The notes beneath the pieces are model-generated. The model was not told the DNA's origin and did no database searches. It saw only the letters and a program-made list of their open reading frames with translations. From positions 1 through 36,116 of the forward strand of contig JANQPM010000061.1 in the NCBI GenBank assembly GCA_028289465.1: a stretch of 36,116 nucleotides of DNA, read 5' to 3'. This document shows, one piece after another, positions 1 to 8,440 of this stretch. A program made the position numbers and the translations under genes. The DNA comes from Lysobacterales bacterium (GTDB lineage Bacteria > Pseudomonadota > Gammaproteobacteria > Xanthomonadales > SZUA-36). Positions within the stretch are counted from its first letter, which is position 1. Each line of letters opens with the position of its first letter.

Positions 1-1
1 C

Positions 2-841
2 CTCGCCGTTAGCGGCGCTGGACTCGGATTGCGGCGGGCCCTGCTGGGCCCGCTGCGCCGATACGATCTGGAACCGGTCAGCTTTATGGAAGTGGCGCCG
101 GAGAACTGGATCAACGTCGGCGGCAGCCTGGGCCGGCAATTTCGCGAATTCACTGAGCAGTTTCCGTTTGTCTGCCACGGTCTGTCCCTGTCCCTGGGTG
201 GCCCGTCCCCGCTGGATGAGACCTTTCTGCTGAAGGTCAAGCGCTTTCTGGACGACCACCAGATCGAGCTCTATACCGAGCACTTGAGCTACTGTACCGA
301 TGACAGCCATCTGTACGATTTAATGCCCATTCCGTTTACCGAAGAGGCCGTGCACTACGTTGCAGCACGCATTCGTCGAACCCAGGAGATTCTGGACCGC
401 CGTATTGCGATTGAAAATGTCAGCTATTACGCCGCTCCCGGCCAGGAGATGCATGAAATAGACTTTATTAATGCTGTGGTCGAACAGGCCGATTGCGACC
501 TGCTGCTGGATATCAATAACATCCACGTCAACAGCATCAACCATCGCTACGACGCGGTAAAATTCCTCAAGGCAATGCCCGGCGAGCGCATTGTCTATGG
601 CCATGTGGCCGGACACTACAATGAAGCCGAGGATCTGATTGTCGATACGCACGGTGCGGCGGTGATTCCGAATGTTTGGAAACTGCTGGAAATCGCGTAT
701 CAAACCTTTGGCGCATTCCCAACGTTGCTGGAACGGGATTTCAACTTCCCACCGGTGCCGGAACTGCTGGACGAAGTAAACACCATTCGGCAACTGCAGG
801 CCAAATGGACGCAAGATGAACCGGCCATCCAGTCCGCCTGA
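2..841 (+). CDS. hvfB: MNIO-family (DUF692) RiPP peptide maturase, HvfB/BufB-like, 5'-truncated by window edge
   Basis: A multinuclear non-heme iron enzyme of the DUF692 family. Members such as MbnB and TglH oxidise cysteines of a precursor peptide, and HvfB/BufB members act in copper-binding RiPP (bufferin) pathways. The sequence carries the family's conserved blocks in order: EVAPENW, HGLSLSLGG, EHLSY, IENVSYYA, DCDLLLDINNIHVNS, GHVAGHY, DTHGAAV and LLERDFNFP, which supply the His/Asp/Glu/Asn iron ligands. The reading frame is open to the first base, and the residues before the TTG at 29 (GAGLGLRR) still match the family, so the true start lies upstream and the gene is cut by the window. 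It overlaps the next gene by 26 bases, which suggests coupled expression. The precursor peptide (DUF2282-type) would be expected just upstream, outside the window. Confidence 0.93.
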   Translation, partial: LAVSGAGLGLRRALLGPLRRYDLEPVSFMEVAPENWINVGGSLGRQFREFTEQFPFVCHGLSLSLGGPSPLDETFLLKVKRFLDDHQIELYTEHLSYCTDDSHLYDLMPIPFTEEAVHYVAARIRRTQEILDRRIAIENVSYYAAPGQEMHEIDFINAVVEQADCDLLLDINNIHVNSINHRYDAVKFLKAMPGERIVYGHVAGHYNEAEDLIVDTHGAAVIPNVWKLLEIAYQTFGAFPTLLERDFNFPPVPELLDEVNTIRQLQAKWTQDEPAIQSA

Positions 842-1592
842 CAAGCTCGCGCGACTGCAAAAACAATTTGCGGCCCATATTCGCAACCCCGACGAGATTG
901 CGGGGCCCGGCGATGTGGAAGATCGCCGTATGGCGATCTATCGGGAACTGTTCTTCAATAATATCCAGGGCTTTCTTTCCAGCAATTTCCCGGTCATCAG
1001 AAAATTGTATGACGACCCGGACTGGCTAAAGCTGGTGCGGGAGTTTTTCGTTCACCATCAGTCGCAGACACCGTTGTTTCCCGAGCTGCCGCGCGAGTTC
1101 CTGCGTTACCTGCAGGATGAGCGACCCGGCCAGGCTGGCGATCCGCCGTTTCTGTTCGAACTGGCCCACTACGAATGGGTGGAACTGGCCTTATCCCTGG
1201 ACGCGGCCGATTTCGACGATACTGCGCACGACCCGGACGGTGATCTCCTATCCGGCAGGCCGCTGGTTTCGCCGCTGGCCTGGCCGTTCAGCTACCGGTT
1301 TCCGGTGCACCGAATCCGGCCGGACTTTCAACCCACCGAGGCTCCTGACAATCCGACCCATCTGCTGGTTTACCGGAACCGCGAAGAGCGGGTCCAGTTC
1401 ATGGAGCTGAATGCGGTCTCCGCATTGCTGCTGCATAAACTGAAAGGCAATGAAAATTTGACCGGTCTTGACTGCCTGAATGCGATCGCAGAAGAACTCG
1501 ACCACCCGCAACCCGGGGTGGTAGTTGACGGCGGACGGCAGCAAATGGAGGTTTTCCGCTCGCGCGATATTATATTGGGTACGCGGGTTTAA
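816..1592 (+). CDS. hvfC: HvfC/BufC-family RiPP maturation partner (DUF2063)
   Basis: A 258-aa protein of the DUF2063 family, the usual partner of DUF692 enzymes. It is thought to bind the precursor peptide and complete the maturase complex, as MbnC does with MbnB. The N-terminal part (about residues 8-100) has the family pattern: an RMAIYRELFFNNIQGFLSSNFPV block followed by FFVHHQSQTPLFPELPREFL. The C-terminal half contains the helix-rich HLLVYRNREERVQFMELN block seen in this family. The ATG at 816 lies inside the end of hvfB, so the two are translationally coupled. The gene order hvfB-hvfC-hvfX supports a role in copper or metal-stress peptide biosynthesis. The assignment rests on motifs and synteny. 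Confidence 0.88.
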   Translation: MNRPSSPPDKLARLQKQFAAHIRNPDEIAGPGDVEDRRMAIYRELFFNNIQGFLSSNFPVIRKLYDDPDWLKLVREFFVHHQSQTPLFPELPREFLRYLQDERPGQAGDPPFLFELAHYEWVELALSLDAADFDDTAHDPDGDLLSGRPLVSPLAWPFSYRFPVHRIRPDFQPTEAPDNPTHLLVYRNREERVQFMELNAVSALLLHKLKGNENLTGLDCLNAIAEELDHPQPGVVVDGGRQQMEVFRSRDIILGTRV

Positions 1593-1604
1593 AAGCCCCC
1601 CATA

Positions 1605-1675
1605 GAAAAGTAACCCTAAGAAAGTAACGCTAAGAAAGTAACCCTTAGACATTAACTCGTAGAAAGTAAAAAGCT
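1605..1675. repeat. 14-bp tandem repeat array between hvfC and hvfX
   Basis: Consecutive 14-base units built on GAAAGTAACCCTAA: 1605-1619 (one extra A), 1620-1633, 1634-1647, a degenerate unit 1648-1661 and a half-matching unit 1662-1675. The array starts 12 bases after the hvfC stop and ends 39 bases before the hvfX start. No inverted symmetry or coding frame is apparent. Confidence 0.75.
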
Positions 1676-1714
1676 GCGATAATCACTCGCGGTTGAGAAT
1701 ACAGGAGCACAGCG

Positions 1715-2365
1715 ATGGCGTTGTATGATATATACGATGATTTGACCGCCCGCCTGCGCGCGGCCGGCGACTGGGTATGGCCGCTGGCGCTGCGGCTGAT
1801 CATGTTCTGGGAATTCTGGGAAGCCGGTACAAGCAAGTACAACGGCAGCAACTGGTTTGGCAATATCCAGGATAACTTTCCATTTCCATTCCGCGCGCTG
1901 GGCGCCGATTTGAACTGGATCTTCGCCACTTATGGCGAGATCATTTTCTCGGTGCTGGTGCTGCTCGGACTGTTTACCCGCTTTGCCGCAGTCTCGCTGC
2001 TGGTCATTACCGTGGTTGCGACCGTTGCGGTGCACTGGCCGGCAGATTGGAGCAGTTTGTCTGAACTGTGGCAGGGCTATGCGATTTCAGACAAGGGATT
2101 CGGCAACTTCAAATTGCCCTTGCTGTTCATGATTATCCTGCTGCCGCTGATTTTCCATGGCGGTGGCAAGATCAGTCTGGATCACCTGCTGGTCAAATTT
2201 ACCGGCCGCAGCGGCGAGTTGAGCCAGCGCATCGGCGATCTCGGCGCCGCCGGGCTGGCATTCCTGGTGCTGGGTATCGCCACTGTTTACCTGCTGCCGA
2301 CAATCGGCTGGACTTTCCTGATTCTCGGTCTGGGTAGTCTCGGCGCGGCCAAATTCCTGCGCTAA
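1715..2365 (+). CDS. hvfX: DoxX-family membrane protein, HvfX-like RiPP-cluster protein
   Basis: A 216-aa integral membrane protein of the DoxX family. The N-terminal RLIMFWEFWEAGTSKYNGSNWF segment is typical of the DoxX members found beside DUF692/DUF2063 genes (HvfX). At least four hydrophobic segments are visible: near residues 23-38, 75-108, 133-150 and a C-terminal pair at about 175-213. A ribosome-binding site (CAGGAG) precedes the ATG at 1715. Its place as third gene after hvfB-hvfC suggests it helps with metal-peptide export or redox chemistry in the inner membrane; its biochemical role is not established. A strong hairpin terminator follows the gene. Confidence 0.85.
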   Translation: MALYDIYDDLTARLRAAGDWVWPLALRLIMFWEFWEAGTSKYNGSNWFGNIQDNFPFPFRALGADLNWIFATYGEIIFSVLVLLGLFTRFAAVSLLVITVVATVAVHWPADWSSLSELWQGYAISDKGFGNFKLPLLFMIILLPLIFHGGGKISLDHLLVKFTGRSGELSQRIGDLGAAGLAFLVLGIATVYLLPTIGWTFLILGLGSLGAAKFLR

Positions 2366-2420
2366 CGCTCAGGAGCCGCAGACGACCCGCCGAAGCGGGC
2401 GTAAGACACCTTCCTTTTGC

Positions 2421-2448
2421 AAAAACGCCGGCATCAGCCGGCGTTTTT
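2421..2448. terminator. Bidirectional rho-independent terminator
   Basis: A perfect 12-bp stem (AAAAACGCCGGC / GCCGGCGTTTTT) with a 4-base ATCA loop. The T-run downstream and A-run upstream allow it to work on both strands, which fits its position between the convergent hvfX and HEAT-repeat genes. Confidence 0.93.
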
Positions 2449-2469
2449 CGTTGATGGTATTTCTAAGCT

Positions 2470-3732
2470 TCAGCGAGCATCATTCAGCAGTAGCGCTTGC
2501 AGTTCGTCCAAAGCCGTCTCGTCATCGGACTGCGCCAGCCAGAACAACGCGTGGCGTTTTACTTCGCGCGAATAATCCCCTTTAACCAACGCCAGCAGCA
2601 TTGCGCTTCCCTGCCCGTCAGGCAACTCGGAAGCGACAAATATCGCTTGTTCAAGCACATCCTGGTTTTTCTCGTCGCGGAAAACCCTTGCCAGATGGCC
2701 CGCGGCCTGCTTCGGGTAGGACTGCGCCAGCCAAAACAGCGCCTGACTGCGGGTTTCGGTGCTGGAGTGATCTTTGGCGATGCCCAGCAACACGTCAGCC
2801 GCCGCGTCGGTTTCCAGTTCCGCCAAACCGTGCAGTGCCTGATCCCTGACATCCTCGGACGGATCCGTTCGGGCCGCGTCGTCGAGCCGTGGCAATGCCG
2901 CAGCGGCTCCGGTCTGGGCCAGCCAGAACAATGCACCGCCGCGCTGTTCATCGTCGCGGTCGTCGCGGCTGAGCCGGACCAGGGTCTCAACCGCCTGTTC
3001 AGAGCCGTTTTCGCCTAACGCAAAGTTGATCGCTTCGCGTATATCGCCAGGCTCCAGTTCATCGAGCAGTTTGATCAACGCCGGCAACGCGGCATCACCG
3101 CGCTGGCCGAGCCAGAAAACCGCATTCCCGGCCGTTGCTTCCGGGCTTTCCCTGGCCGTATCGTACAGTGCCTCTGTGGCCTTCTCGCTACGATGCCAGG
3201 CCAGCGCCATTCCAGCATGATCTGCGACCGAATTCGCGCCATCGCCCTGGTGCATCAGGCGGGTCAGCCAGGCAATGCTGGCATTTTCTTCAACCTGTTC
3301 CAGCCAGACGACGCGCTGGCCCTGCGCATCGACCGGGCAATGCTGGCCAACGCCCTGCAAATCGGTCACCCGGCCTTGCTGCCACCTTGCATATACAATC
3401 ACGCTGAACGTCTTCAACCCGCGGTCGGTGACCGTGCCGAAATTGTTCTCGTGCTGGCCGAGCGTGCAGCCGACACCGATCAGCCCGCGGTCGAGATCGG
3501 ACAAGCTGCCCGACCAGCAGCATGGCGAAGTCAGGCCGTCGACAGCCGGGACCTGGTAGGCAATCCACAAATCCGCCCGGTCTCTCAAGCCCGCTGCATC
3601 GGCCGGGTTGCTGATCGCGGTGTCGATATCCAGCACGGCATTGGCCGGCGGCGTGCGTTGCGCGAGCGCGCTGACAGAAAAACACAGCCCGCCCAGCAAT
3701 GCCATCGAAGCAAATATGCCCGTCGGTTTCAT
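2470..3732 (-). CDS. Exported HEAT-repeat protein
   Basis: A 420-aa protein with a clear Sec signal peptide (MKPTGIFASMALLGGLCFSVSALAQ). The first third (residues about 30-160) has no recognised domain. The rest is a run of HEAT/PBS-lyase-type helical repeats of about 31 residues, marked by a recurring A-x-FWLAQ/FWLGQ helix, for example near the C terminus. HEAT solenoids are protein-interaction scaffolds, and no catalytic motif is seen. Its start overlaps the upstream HEAT gene by ATGA (3729-3732). It is therefore the last gene of the sigma / anti-sigma / HEAT / HEAT operon. I infer a periplasmic sensor or scaffold role linked to the ECF sigma factor. Confidence 0.9.
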   Translation of the reverse strand: MKPTGIFASMALLGGLCFSVSALAQRTPPANAVLDIDTAISNPADAAGLRDRADLWIAYQVPAVDGLTSPCCWSGSLSDLDRGLIGVGCTLGQHENNFGTVTDRGLKTFSVIVYARWQQGRVTDLQGVGQHCPVDAQGQRVVWLEQVEENASIAWLTRLMHQGDGANSVADHAGMALAWHRSEKATEALYDTARESPEATAGNAVFWLGQRGDAALPALIKLLDELEPGDIREAINFALGENGSEQAVETLVRLSRDDRDDEQRGGALFWLAQTGAAAALPRLDDAARTDPSEDVRDQALHGLAELETDAAADVLLGIAKDHSSTETRSQALFWLAQSYPKQAAGHLARVFRDEKNQDVLEQAIFVASELPDGQGSAMLLALVKGDYSREVKRHALFWLAQSDDETALDELQALLLNDAR

Positions 3733-5312
3733 TGCGTGTCCTCCATAGCCCCATTCTCCATAACCCCGCTCTCCATAGCCCTAAACAGGTATTCCTGCGC
3801 CTCTTCGGTATCGATCACGGAAAGCGCCTGGATAATCTTGCGCTTCAGTTCGCGATCGGATTCACGCCGCAGCAGACTGATCAGTCCTTCTGCATCGTCC
3901 TGAATCACCATCGCCTCGATGATGGCTTCCTTCTCTTCGCCGGGAGCACTCGGCCGATACATGCCGCGCAGCAGTTCCCGCGCTTCGCCGCTGCCGATGA
4001 TCGCGATACTCTCGATAGCCGCTTCACGCAGTTTGGGGTTCTGTTCCTGCTGTAAAATTCGCGCCAGACCTTCGATATCGTCCGCAATCGCCAGGGCTTC
4101 CAGAATGCTGTTTTTAACGTCATCGTTGCCGGCTTCAGCGTACAGATCTCCCAGTACCGCCGATGCGCCGACCACGCCGAGAGCCTCGACGATTTTGTTC
4201 TGGATATCAGGATCGGGCTCACGCTTCAGCAACTCGGTCAGGCTATCCCCATCGTCCTGGATCATCATCGCCTCGATAATCGCTTCTTTTTCCTCTACCG
4301 ATGCGTCTGAGCGATAGAGTTGCCTCAGCAGATCGCCGGCGACATCGGCACCGCTGATCGCGATGCCTTCGATCGCCGCGGCCCTAAGTTCTTGGTCTCG
4401 TTCTTGTTTCAGAATACCGACCAGGCCATCCACGTGGTCAGCAATGCCAAGCGCTTCCAGAATCCCGCTCTTCACCGCGTTGCTGGCAGCCTTTGGATAC
4501 AGGGCCATCAACACCTCGGATGCGCCGGTCACGCCCAGAGCTTCGACGACCATACTTTGCAGCTCCGCGTTTTGCTCGACCGCTGCGATCGCCGCCAATT
4601 CGTCCACCGCGTCCGCGACCGTCAGCGCATCTATCACTGACTCGCGAATCTCGCCGACCGGAATTTCCCGGTACAGCTCGGATAAGACTTTTACCGCATC
4701 GTCGGAACCGCCGACAGCCAGCACCTCTATCGCTTCACGCTGAAGTGCGGGATCGCTGCCATCGCGGGCAGCGCTTAATAAAAAAGCCTGCGCCTCGGCA
4801 GAATCGCTCATACCGATCACGAACAGCGCTTCCCGTCTGACCTCGTCCGAATCGGTGGTCTGCATCAGCCGGTGCAATAGCGGCAATGCCCGCTCGGGGT
4901 GAGAGTCGACCAGGGAATTCAGTGCGTACAGACGCAGCTCGTCGTCCAGTAGATGGTCATTCAGCGCATCGCCGCTGCCGGTATCGTTTTCCAGCCGCAG
5001 CGCAGCGGCGTCGTCCAGCCAGCCACTGGCCGGAAATTCGCGCTGCAGGCGGCCGATGACACGCTCGGCCTGACGGTCGCGGCCGAGCTTGTACAACGCA
5101 TAGGCCTGCCAGTAGTAGGTCGCGTCAACCGCGATACCGTCCTGTTTTCTCGCATTGGCGAATTGCTCCGCGGCTTTCTGCCAGTTCTGCTCGCGCAGCG
5201 CACGCTGACCTTCGGCATACGCGTCGATCTCGGCGTGAACGATGCTCACGGCCAGCAGGATCGCCTGTGCAATAGCCAGCAGCATAAATACGGTACGGTT
5301 TTTCAGCAGCAT
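3729..5312 (-). CDS. Exported HEAT-repeat protein with TPR-like N terminus and internal duplication
   Basis: A 527-aa protein with an N-terminal signal/anchor (LLAIAQAILLAVSIVHA). A TPR-like stretch follows at residues about 30-95 (ALREQNWQKAAEQFANARK; QAERVIGRLQREFP). HEAT-like repeats fill residues about 120-515. Residues 249-367 and 368-486 are two gapless copies of the same 119-residue block, about 57% identical by hand count. The C terminus carries three copies of a 15-base micro-repeat (3741-3785) encoding ME-rich residues. The gene starts 12 bases downstream of the anti-sigma-like gene and overlaps the next gene by 4 bases, so it belongs to the sigma operon. The product is probably a periplasmic interaction scaffold; the partner is unknown. 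Confidence 0.9.
   Translation of the reverse strand: MLLKNRTVFMLLAIAQAILLAVSIVHAEIDAYAEGQRALREQNWQKAAEQFANARKQDGIAVDATYYWQAYALYKLGRDRQAERVIGRLQREFPASGWLDDAAALRLENDTGSGDALNDHLLDDELRLYALNSLVDSHPERALPLLHRLMQTTDSDEVRREALFVIGMSDSAEAQAFLLSAARDGSDPALQREAIEVLAVGGSDDAVKVLSELYREIPVGEIRESVIDALTVADAVDELAAIAAVEQNAELQSMVVEALGVTGASEVLMALYPKAASNAVKSGILEALGIADHVDGLVGILKQERDQELRAAAIEGIAISGADVAGDLLRQLYRSDASVEEKEAIIEAMMIQDDGDSLTELLKREPDPDIQNKIVEALGVVGASAVLGDLYAEAGNDDVKNSILEALAIADDIEGLARILQQEQNPKLREAAIESIAIIGSGEARELLRGMYRPSAPGEEKEAIIEAMVIQDDAEGLISLLRRESDRELKRKIIQALSVIDTEEAQEYLFRAMESGVMENGAMEDTQ
3741..3785. repeat. 15-bp x3 coding micro-repeat
   Basis: Three head-to-tail copies of a unit beginning CTCCATA(G/A)CCC at 3741, 3756 and 3771, lying in the last codons of the 527-aa HEAT gene. 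The copies encode repeated Met-Glu-rich residues, suggesting recent replication slippage at the C terminus. Confidence 0.7.
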
Positions 5313-5324
5313 GGTGCTCCTCCT

Positions 5325-6065
5325 TTACAATCGGTAGTCCGGCTCGGCAAGCCTGCCGGGCCGTTCGAGTTTCCGCTGTGTCACCCGGACTTTGAATAAC
5401 AGACTCTCGCTGTCCAGCGCGCGCGCCGAATTCGCTGCGGTTGCGCCGGACGACCAACCCTCATTGGCCAGTTCCAGCAGCAAGGTTTCCAGCTCGCCGA
5501 GCAGACCGGCCAGGCGGCGATGACCGGCCGCTTCGGCCGCACGCCGATACAGTCGGTTGGTCAACAGCATGTCGGCTGCCAGATCGGTTTCCGACTCACC
5601 GTCGGCGACATCGTTGCTGAGCCGGGTCAGCAGGCGATCGGCATCGTTCAGGTGGCGTGATACGCGCACTTGCAGCAGCCGGCCGGGTTCGGTTGCGATC
5701 AGCGATGGCGGGCTCTGGCCGCTGCCGCCGATACGGTTGCCGACCCAGAAAGCCAGGCCGGCCACCAACAGCAGGCTGACAGCCATTCCCAGCGGCGCGT
5801 TAATCAACCGCGACAGACGGCTTCGCGATCCGGCACTCGGCCGGCTGGCCACCTGCAGGCGCGGTGCGATTTGCCGCCAGACCCGGTCGCCATAATCCTT
5901 CGGGCGCTCTGGCGCGGTGTACTGATCGGCGGCGGCCAGCGCCTCGCCCAGCGCATTGAATCGCGCCGACCACCGCGGCGACTCCGCAACCGCGCGCGCA
6001 AGTTCCGGGTCATCGTGTTCGCCGTAATACAATAAAATTAAATCTTGCTCTGTAATCCGTGTCAT
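5325..6065 (-). CDS. Membrane anti-sigma-factor-like protein
   Basis: A 246-aa protein encoded directly after an ECF sigma gene, with an ATGA overlap (6062-6065). The N-terminal cytoplasmic part (residues 1-85) is helical and acidic (ITEQDLILLYYGEHDDPELA), as in anti-sigma domains, but it lacks the HxxxCxxC zinc motif. One transmembrane segment is clear at about residues 90-110 (PLGMAVSLLLVAGLAFWVGN). The C-terminal 130 residues would then be periplasmic and predicted helical. Position, topology and size fit a regulator that holds the ECF sigma factor at the inner membrane. Family membership is inferred from context, not from a diagnostic motif. Confidence 0.75.
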   Translation of the reverse strand: MTRITEQDLILLYYGEHDDPELARAVAESPRWSARFNALGEALAAADQYTAPERPKDYGDRVWRQIAPRLQVASRPSAGSRSRLSRLINAPLGMAVSLLLVAGLAFWVGNRIGGSGQSPPSLIATEPGRLLQVRVSRHLNDADRLLTRLSNDVADGESETDLAADMLLTNRLYRRAAEAAGHRRLAGLLGELETLLLELANEGWSSGATAANSARALDSESLLFKVRVTQRKLERPGRLAEPDYRL

Positions 6066-6643
6066 GTCGTCACCAATGGCGCCAATGCGGCCCGCATTTT
6101 CTTAACCGCCCGAAAAATAGCCTGTTTGCATGCACTGCTGTTGATGCTTAACAGCTGGCAGATTTCTTTGATCGAATGACCTTCGAAATGCTTCAGGGTG
6201 AACGCGGCCCGCTCGATTTCTGTCAGTTGTTTCATCGCGACCCGGGTACGGCGCCGAATTTCCACGCTTTCGGCGGGACAGTCCGGCACCGAAGCAACCA
6301 GATCGGCTTCCCGGGTCTCCTCCAGCGCCTGGTGCTGCGGTCGCCGCGAAGTCCGCCGCAGATGATCCAGCGCGGCATTGACCGTAATCCGGTGCAACCA
6401 GGTAAAAAAACTCGACCGCCGGTTGAATTGCCCCAATTTGCGATAGGCATTGATAAACGCTTCCTGCACGATGTCCTCCGCCGCTGCTTCGTCGCCGGCG
6501 ATGCGAAACGCGAGTTGGAAGGCCCGATGGCTGTAGCGCTGGACCAAGGTCCGGAACGCGAGGCGGTCGCCAGCCAGTGCCCGATCAATCGTTTCTGAAT
6601 CGAGAATCTGTGAATCGGTGGTTTTTGATTCTTTCATTTGCAT
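6062..6643 (-). CDS. ECF-type RNA polymerase sigma factor
   Basis: A 193-aa sigma-70-family protein of the extracytoplasmic-function class. Region 2 is at residues about 25-92 (FRTLVQRYSHRAFQLAFRI, DIVQEAFINAYRKLGQF, SSFFTWLHRITVNAALDHLRR). Region 4 is at about 130-185 (QLTEIERAAFTLKHFEGHSIKEICQLLSINSSACKQAIFRAVKKMR). There is no region 1.1 or 3. It heads an operon with the membrane anti-sigma-like gene and two exported HEAT-repeat genes, so the signal is probably envelope-related. The start at 6643 was kept; a second ATG at 6637 is equally possible, and neither has a strong ribosome-binding site. Confidence 0.93.
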   Translation of the reverse strand: MQMKESKTTDSQILDSETIDRALAGDRLAFRTLVQRYSHRAFQLAFRIAGDEAAAEDIVQEAFINAYRKLGQFNRRSSFFTWLHRITVNAALDHLRRTSRRPQHQALEETREADLVASVPDCPAESVEIRRRTRVAMKQLTEIERAAFTLKHFEGHSIKEICQLLSINSSACKQAIFRAVKKMRAALAPLVTT

Positions 6644-6772
6644 CGTTGGACGTCGCCAAACCGCAATCGGTTAGCATTCTCCGGTCTCGGGCAGGGTACA
6701 GTTCGGTGGTCCCTTCGAAGCAATCGGTGGGCTGAAAACGGTGCCGCATGATGCATGCGACGGCTGGCTGCG

Positions 6773-7654
6773 TTATTCGACGGCGGTCAATTCGTAACCG
6801 GCATTTTGCAGCAATGCGATCAGGCCCTGGTCTCCCGGAAGATGCAGCGCGCCGACCGCGACGAAAACCTGACCCTGATTCAGCAGCGGCACCAGGCGCT
6901 TGACCATGCGCTGGTTGCGCTTGTCCAGACCCTCGATCTGGAAATGCTCGCGCAGACCGCTGCTGACCTCGGCCATCTGTTCTTCCGCCAGCGTACGCAG
7001 CTCGTTCAGATCGCGGGTCAGATAAGTGTCTATCATCGCATCGTGTGCGGACTGAATGCTGTCGACTTCATCCACTGCCTGCTTCAGCACCGCCAGCTGA
7101 TCGCTGAAACTCATCCCCTCCAGAAAGCCAACCTGTTCGTCCAGGGTCTCCAGCGCGGTGACCTGGGAGCCGTTGCCGGCGGCCCTGAGCGACAACATAA
7201 AGTCCATGAACATGCCGGTCCGGGGCGGCGGCAGGCTCAGCGTCATCGCCGCAGCCCAGGGCTTCATTTTGACGACCATATGCGGCTGCATGCCGTAGCT
7301 TTGCAGCCGCAGTGCCACTTTCTCGTACAACGACTTGCCAATCGCGCCCCGCAAGGTTTTCTCGTCCTGAAAATGCATCAGCCCGGTCAGCCGTTGCAGC
7401 GTTGGCAGGTCCGGCACCAGTTCCATCGCGAACACCTCGCTGCCTTCCAGTGCCTCGATCAGCGTTTCGGAAAAGTCCAGCACACGCGGATCCTCGCTAT
7501 GCACCGTACCCAGTAAGTAACTCACCTGGCCGTTGCCGGCGATTTTCCACAACATTCCTTTGGCCAGCTCGGTTTTCGCGGCACCTTGGCCGGCCGCCAT
7601 TACCAGTAACAGGGCTAACAGCAATCGCATCGGTCGATAGTCGGTTTTAACCAT
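6773..7654 (-). CDS. TraB/GumN family protein
   Basis: A 293-aa protein of the TraB/GumN family (possibly metal-dependent peptidase-like, function unsettled in bacteria). It has a signal peptide (MRLLLALLLVMAAGQGAAK, preceded by eight residues if the first ATG is used). The family hallmarks are visible: LLGTVHSEDPR after the signal region, FAMELVP in the middle and VFVAVGALHLPGDQGLIALLQNAGY at the C terminus, with the paired Gly/His motifs of this fold. A start at 7630 would give a more compact signal peptide. It is monocistronic and divergent from RNase T. Confidence 0.9.
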   Translation of the reverse strand: MVKTDYRPMRLLLALLLVMAAGQGAAKTELAKGMLWKIAGNGQVSYLLGTVHSEDPRVLDFSETLIEALEGSEVFAMELVPDLPTLQRLTGLMHFQDEKTLRGAIGKSLYEKVALRLQSYGMQPHMVVKMKPWAAAMTLSLPPPRTGMFMDFMLSLRAAGNGSQVTALETLDEQVGFLEGMSFSDQLAVLKQAVDEVDSIQSAHDAMIDTYLTRDLNELRTLAEEQMAEVSSGLREHFQIEGLDKRNQRMVKRLVPLLNQGQVFVAVGALHLPGDQGLIALLQNAGYELTAVE

Positions 7655-7795
7655 GATGAAGAACGAGTCGTGAATATTGAGTAATGAATTGGATAATAAA
7701 TATCGGACGCTTCGGCGCCTGCTCCAGCCAAGTCTGCGATTCTGGCAATCGACCGGGCTTTACCGTATCCTCGCGCTTTTCAGTGTTGACCCATT

Positions 7796-8440
7796 ATGCC
7801 TGATATCGCCAACCGTTTCCGTGGTTTCCTGCCCGTTGCAATCGACGTGGAAACCGGGGGATTCAACGCGAATACCGATGCATTGCTGGAAATTGCCGCC
7901 TGCATCGTACGCATGGACGATCAGGGTTTGTTATATGTAGCCGAAACCATTTCTGCCCATGTCGAGCCTTACCCCGGATCGAACATAGAACCCAAGGCGC
8001 TGGAAATTACCGGCATCAAGCTTGACCACCCGCTGCGCCTGGCACTGCAGGAAGACGATGCGCTGCGGAAAATCTTTCAGCCGATTCGGCAAGAAGTGCG
8101 GGATACCCGCTGCCAGCGCGCGATTCTGGTCGGCCATAACCCGTCGTTTGATCTGGCCTTTATCAATGCCGCGATCCAGCGCACGGGTTACAAGCGGTCG
8201 CCACTGCACCCGTTCAGTACCTTTGATACCGCGACTCTCGGCGGCCTGGCCTACGGGCAGACGGTACTGGCCCGGGCAGTCAAGGCAGCCGGAATGCAAT
8301 GGAACGCACGCGAGGCGCACTCGGCGATCTACGATACGGAAAAAACGGCCGAATTATTCTGTACCATCGTCAACCAGTGGACCGAATTGCTCGGCGAACC
8401 GGTGGAAAGTCAGTCGACAGCAGTCTGCGAACCGGACTGA
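7796..8440 (+). CDS. rnt: Ribonuclease T
   Basis: A 214-aa DEDDh 3'-5' exoribonuclease. RNase T trims tRNA 3' ends in the end-turnover pathway and matures 5S and 23S rRNA. The exonuclease motifs are present: [21 protein letters not shown] (Exo I, D and E), [11 protein letters not shown] (Exo II) and [14 protein letters not shown] (Exo III, His and Asp). Length and overall pattern match the E. coli enzyme (FRGF near the start, [21 protein letters not shown] in the middle). The stop overlaps the convergent hydantoinase B gene by 31 bases, and no terminator lies between them. Confidence 0.96.
   Translation: MPDIANRFRGFLPVAIDVETGGFNANTDALLEIAACIVRMDDQGLLYVAETISAHVEPYPGSNIEPKALEITGIKLDHPLRLALQEDDALRKIFQPIRQEVRDTRCQRAILVGHNPSFDLAFINAAIQRTGYKRSPLHPFSTFDTATLGGLAYGQTVLARAVKAAGMQWNAREAHSAIYDTEKTAELFCTIVNQWTELLGEPVESQSTAVCEPD

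Noticed and set aside
3193..3903. 236-codon plus-strand frame
   Set aside because: Lies opposite the two signal-bearing HEAT genes and shows no family; it is an antisense shadow caused by high GC.
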